6,742 bases of DNA from Clostridiales bacterium (GTDB taxonomy: Bacteria > Bacillota > Clostridia > Oscillospirales > Oscillospiraceae): positions 1 through 6,742 of the forward strand of contig JAQXNP010000040.1 of assembly GCA_029098065.1 (NCBI GenBank), written 5' to 3'. The notes below the pieces were generated by a model. It was given only the letters and a program-made list of their open reading frames with translations, searched no databases and was not told where the DNA came from. Position 1 is the first letter of the stretch; every line of letters begins with the position of its first letter. Both the position numbers and the translations under genes were made by a program. Positions 6,064-6,742 of the stretch are shown in pieces.

Positions 6064-6742
6064 ATGCGCATTTTAGTGGTAGGAAGCGGCGGCCGTGAGC
6101 ACGCCGTGATCCGCAAGCTGAAAGAGGACCCGGCAGCCAGCGAGATTTTCGCCGCCCCCGGCAACGGAGGCATTGGATATGACGCGGTGTGTGTGCCCAT
6201 CGCCGCCACCGACGTAGACGCCATCGCTGAGTGGGCCGCCCGGGAGAAGATGGACTATGTGGTGGTCACTCCCGACGATCCTCTGGCACTGGGACTGGTG
6301 GACAAGCTGGCTCAGCGGGGAATTCCCGCCTTCGGTCCCACCGAGGCCGCCGCCCAGATCGAAGCCAGCAAGGCCTTTTCCAAGGATCTGATGAAGAAAT
6401 ATCACATCCCTACCGCCGCCTACGAGACCTTTACCGACGTGGAGAAAGCCAGAGCCTATGTGGAGGCCAACCGGACCTGGCCTCTGGTGGTCAAAGCTTC
6501 CGGTCTGGCCCTGGGCAAGGGCGTCCTCATCTGTCAGAACAAGACTGAGGCTCTGGCTGCAGTGGAGGAGATGATGGTGGGCGGCAAATTCGGCGCTTCC
6601 GGAACCACGGTTGTCATCGAGGAATTTCTCACCGGGCCCGAGGTCTCCGTTCTCTCTTTCACCGATGGAAAGACCATCGTGCCCATGGTTTCCTCCATGG
6701 ACCACAAGCGGGCTCTGGACGGGGATCAGGGCTTGAACACCG
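6064..6742 (+). CDS. purD: Phosphoribosylamine-glycine ligase (GAR synthetase), 5' part cut by the window edge
   Basis: Open from ATG 6064 to the end of the window (226 complete codons of an expected ~420). PurD joins glycine to phosphoribosylamine with ATP to give GAR, an ATP-grasp ligase. The N-terminal block MRILVVGSGGREHA (1-14) fixes the start, as does GAGGGGAG (6047-6054) 9 bases upstream. Further blocks are APGNGG (31-36), FGPT (90-93), ASKAFSKDLM (101-110), the ATP-grasp strand-loop VVKASGLALGKGV (142-154), EEFLTGPEVS (186-195) and DHKRALDGDQG (213-223), which runs toward the NTGGMG loop just as the window ends. One variation: where E. coli PurD reads VGPEAPL, this protein has VTPDDPL (residues 68-74). 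The 17-base gap after the AICAR transformylase gene puts it in the same transcript. Identity is certain; the catalytic C-terminal half is not visible. Confidence 0.97.
   Translation, partial: MRILVVGSGGREHAVIRKLKEDPAASEIFAAPGNGGIGYDAVCVPIAATDVDAIAEWAAREKMDYVVVTPDDPLALGLVDKLAQRGIPAFGPTEAAAQIEASKAFSKDLMKKYHIPTAAYETFTDVEKARAYVEANRTWPLVVKASGLALGKGVLICQNKTEALAAVEEMMVGGKFGASGTTVVIEEFLTGPEVSVLSFTDGKTIVPMVSSMDHKRALDGDQGLNT

Noticed and set aside
1..6742. CRISPR arrays, tRNA or rRNA genes, insertion sequences, phage or defence genes
   Set aside because: Nothing of this kind is visible; coding is continuous and fully explained by purine genes plus the FNT gene.

Overview
The window is a single-strand run of de novo purine biosynthesis genes, all on the plus strand, from a GC-rich (my eye estimate is about 60%) anaerobic Firmicute. 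The gene set and protein details best fit the class Clostridia, probably the Oscillospiraceae (Flavonifractor-, Pseudoflavonifractor- or Oscillibacter-like). This placement is inference from strong AGGAGG-type ribosome binding sites, a B. subtilis-type PurF with propeptide and Fe-S cysteines, and a purH function split into two stand-alone proteins.

Layout: 1-327 is the 3' end of purC. purF follows at 329-1777, one base after the purC stop. purM is at 1801-2838. A small six-helix formate/nitrite transporter (FNT) family membrane protein lies at 2832-3446, overlapping purM by 7 bases and purN by 8. purN is at 3439-4074. An 86-base gap with a perfect 9-bp GC hairpin (4101-4121) comes next. Then come a PurO-type IMP cyclohydrolase (4161-4868), a stand-alone AICAR transformylase (4871-6046) and the 5' part of purD (6064 to the window edge). 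No gene-free stretch exceeds 86 bases.

The enzymes cover PRPP to phosphoribosylamine (PurF), to GAR (PurD), to FGAR (PurN), FGAM to AIR (PurM), CAIR to SAICAR (PurC), AICAR to FAICAR (AICAR transformylase) and FAICAR to IMP (cyclohydrolase). FGAM synthetase (PurL/Q/S), PurE/PurK and PurB are not in the window. Gaps of 1-23 bases and overlapping stops and starts point to one transcript with translational coupling. The operon promoter and any leader regulation lie upstream of base 1.

Two things go beyond a routine pur operon. First, an FNT-type anion channel gene is wedged translationally between purM and purN. It suggests a link between formate movement and the formyl-folate steps (PurN and AICAR transformylase). 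Second, the usual bifunctional PurH is replaced by a PurO-family cyclohydrolase plus a separate transformylase whose sequence is strikingly close to the animal ATIC transformylase domain.
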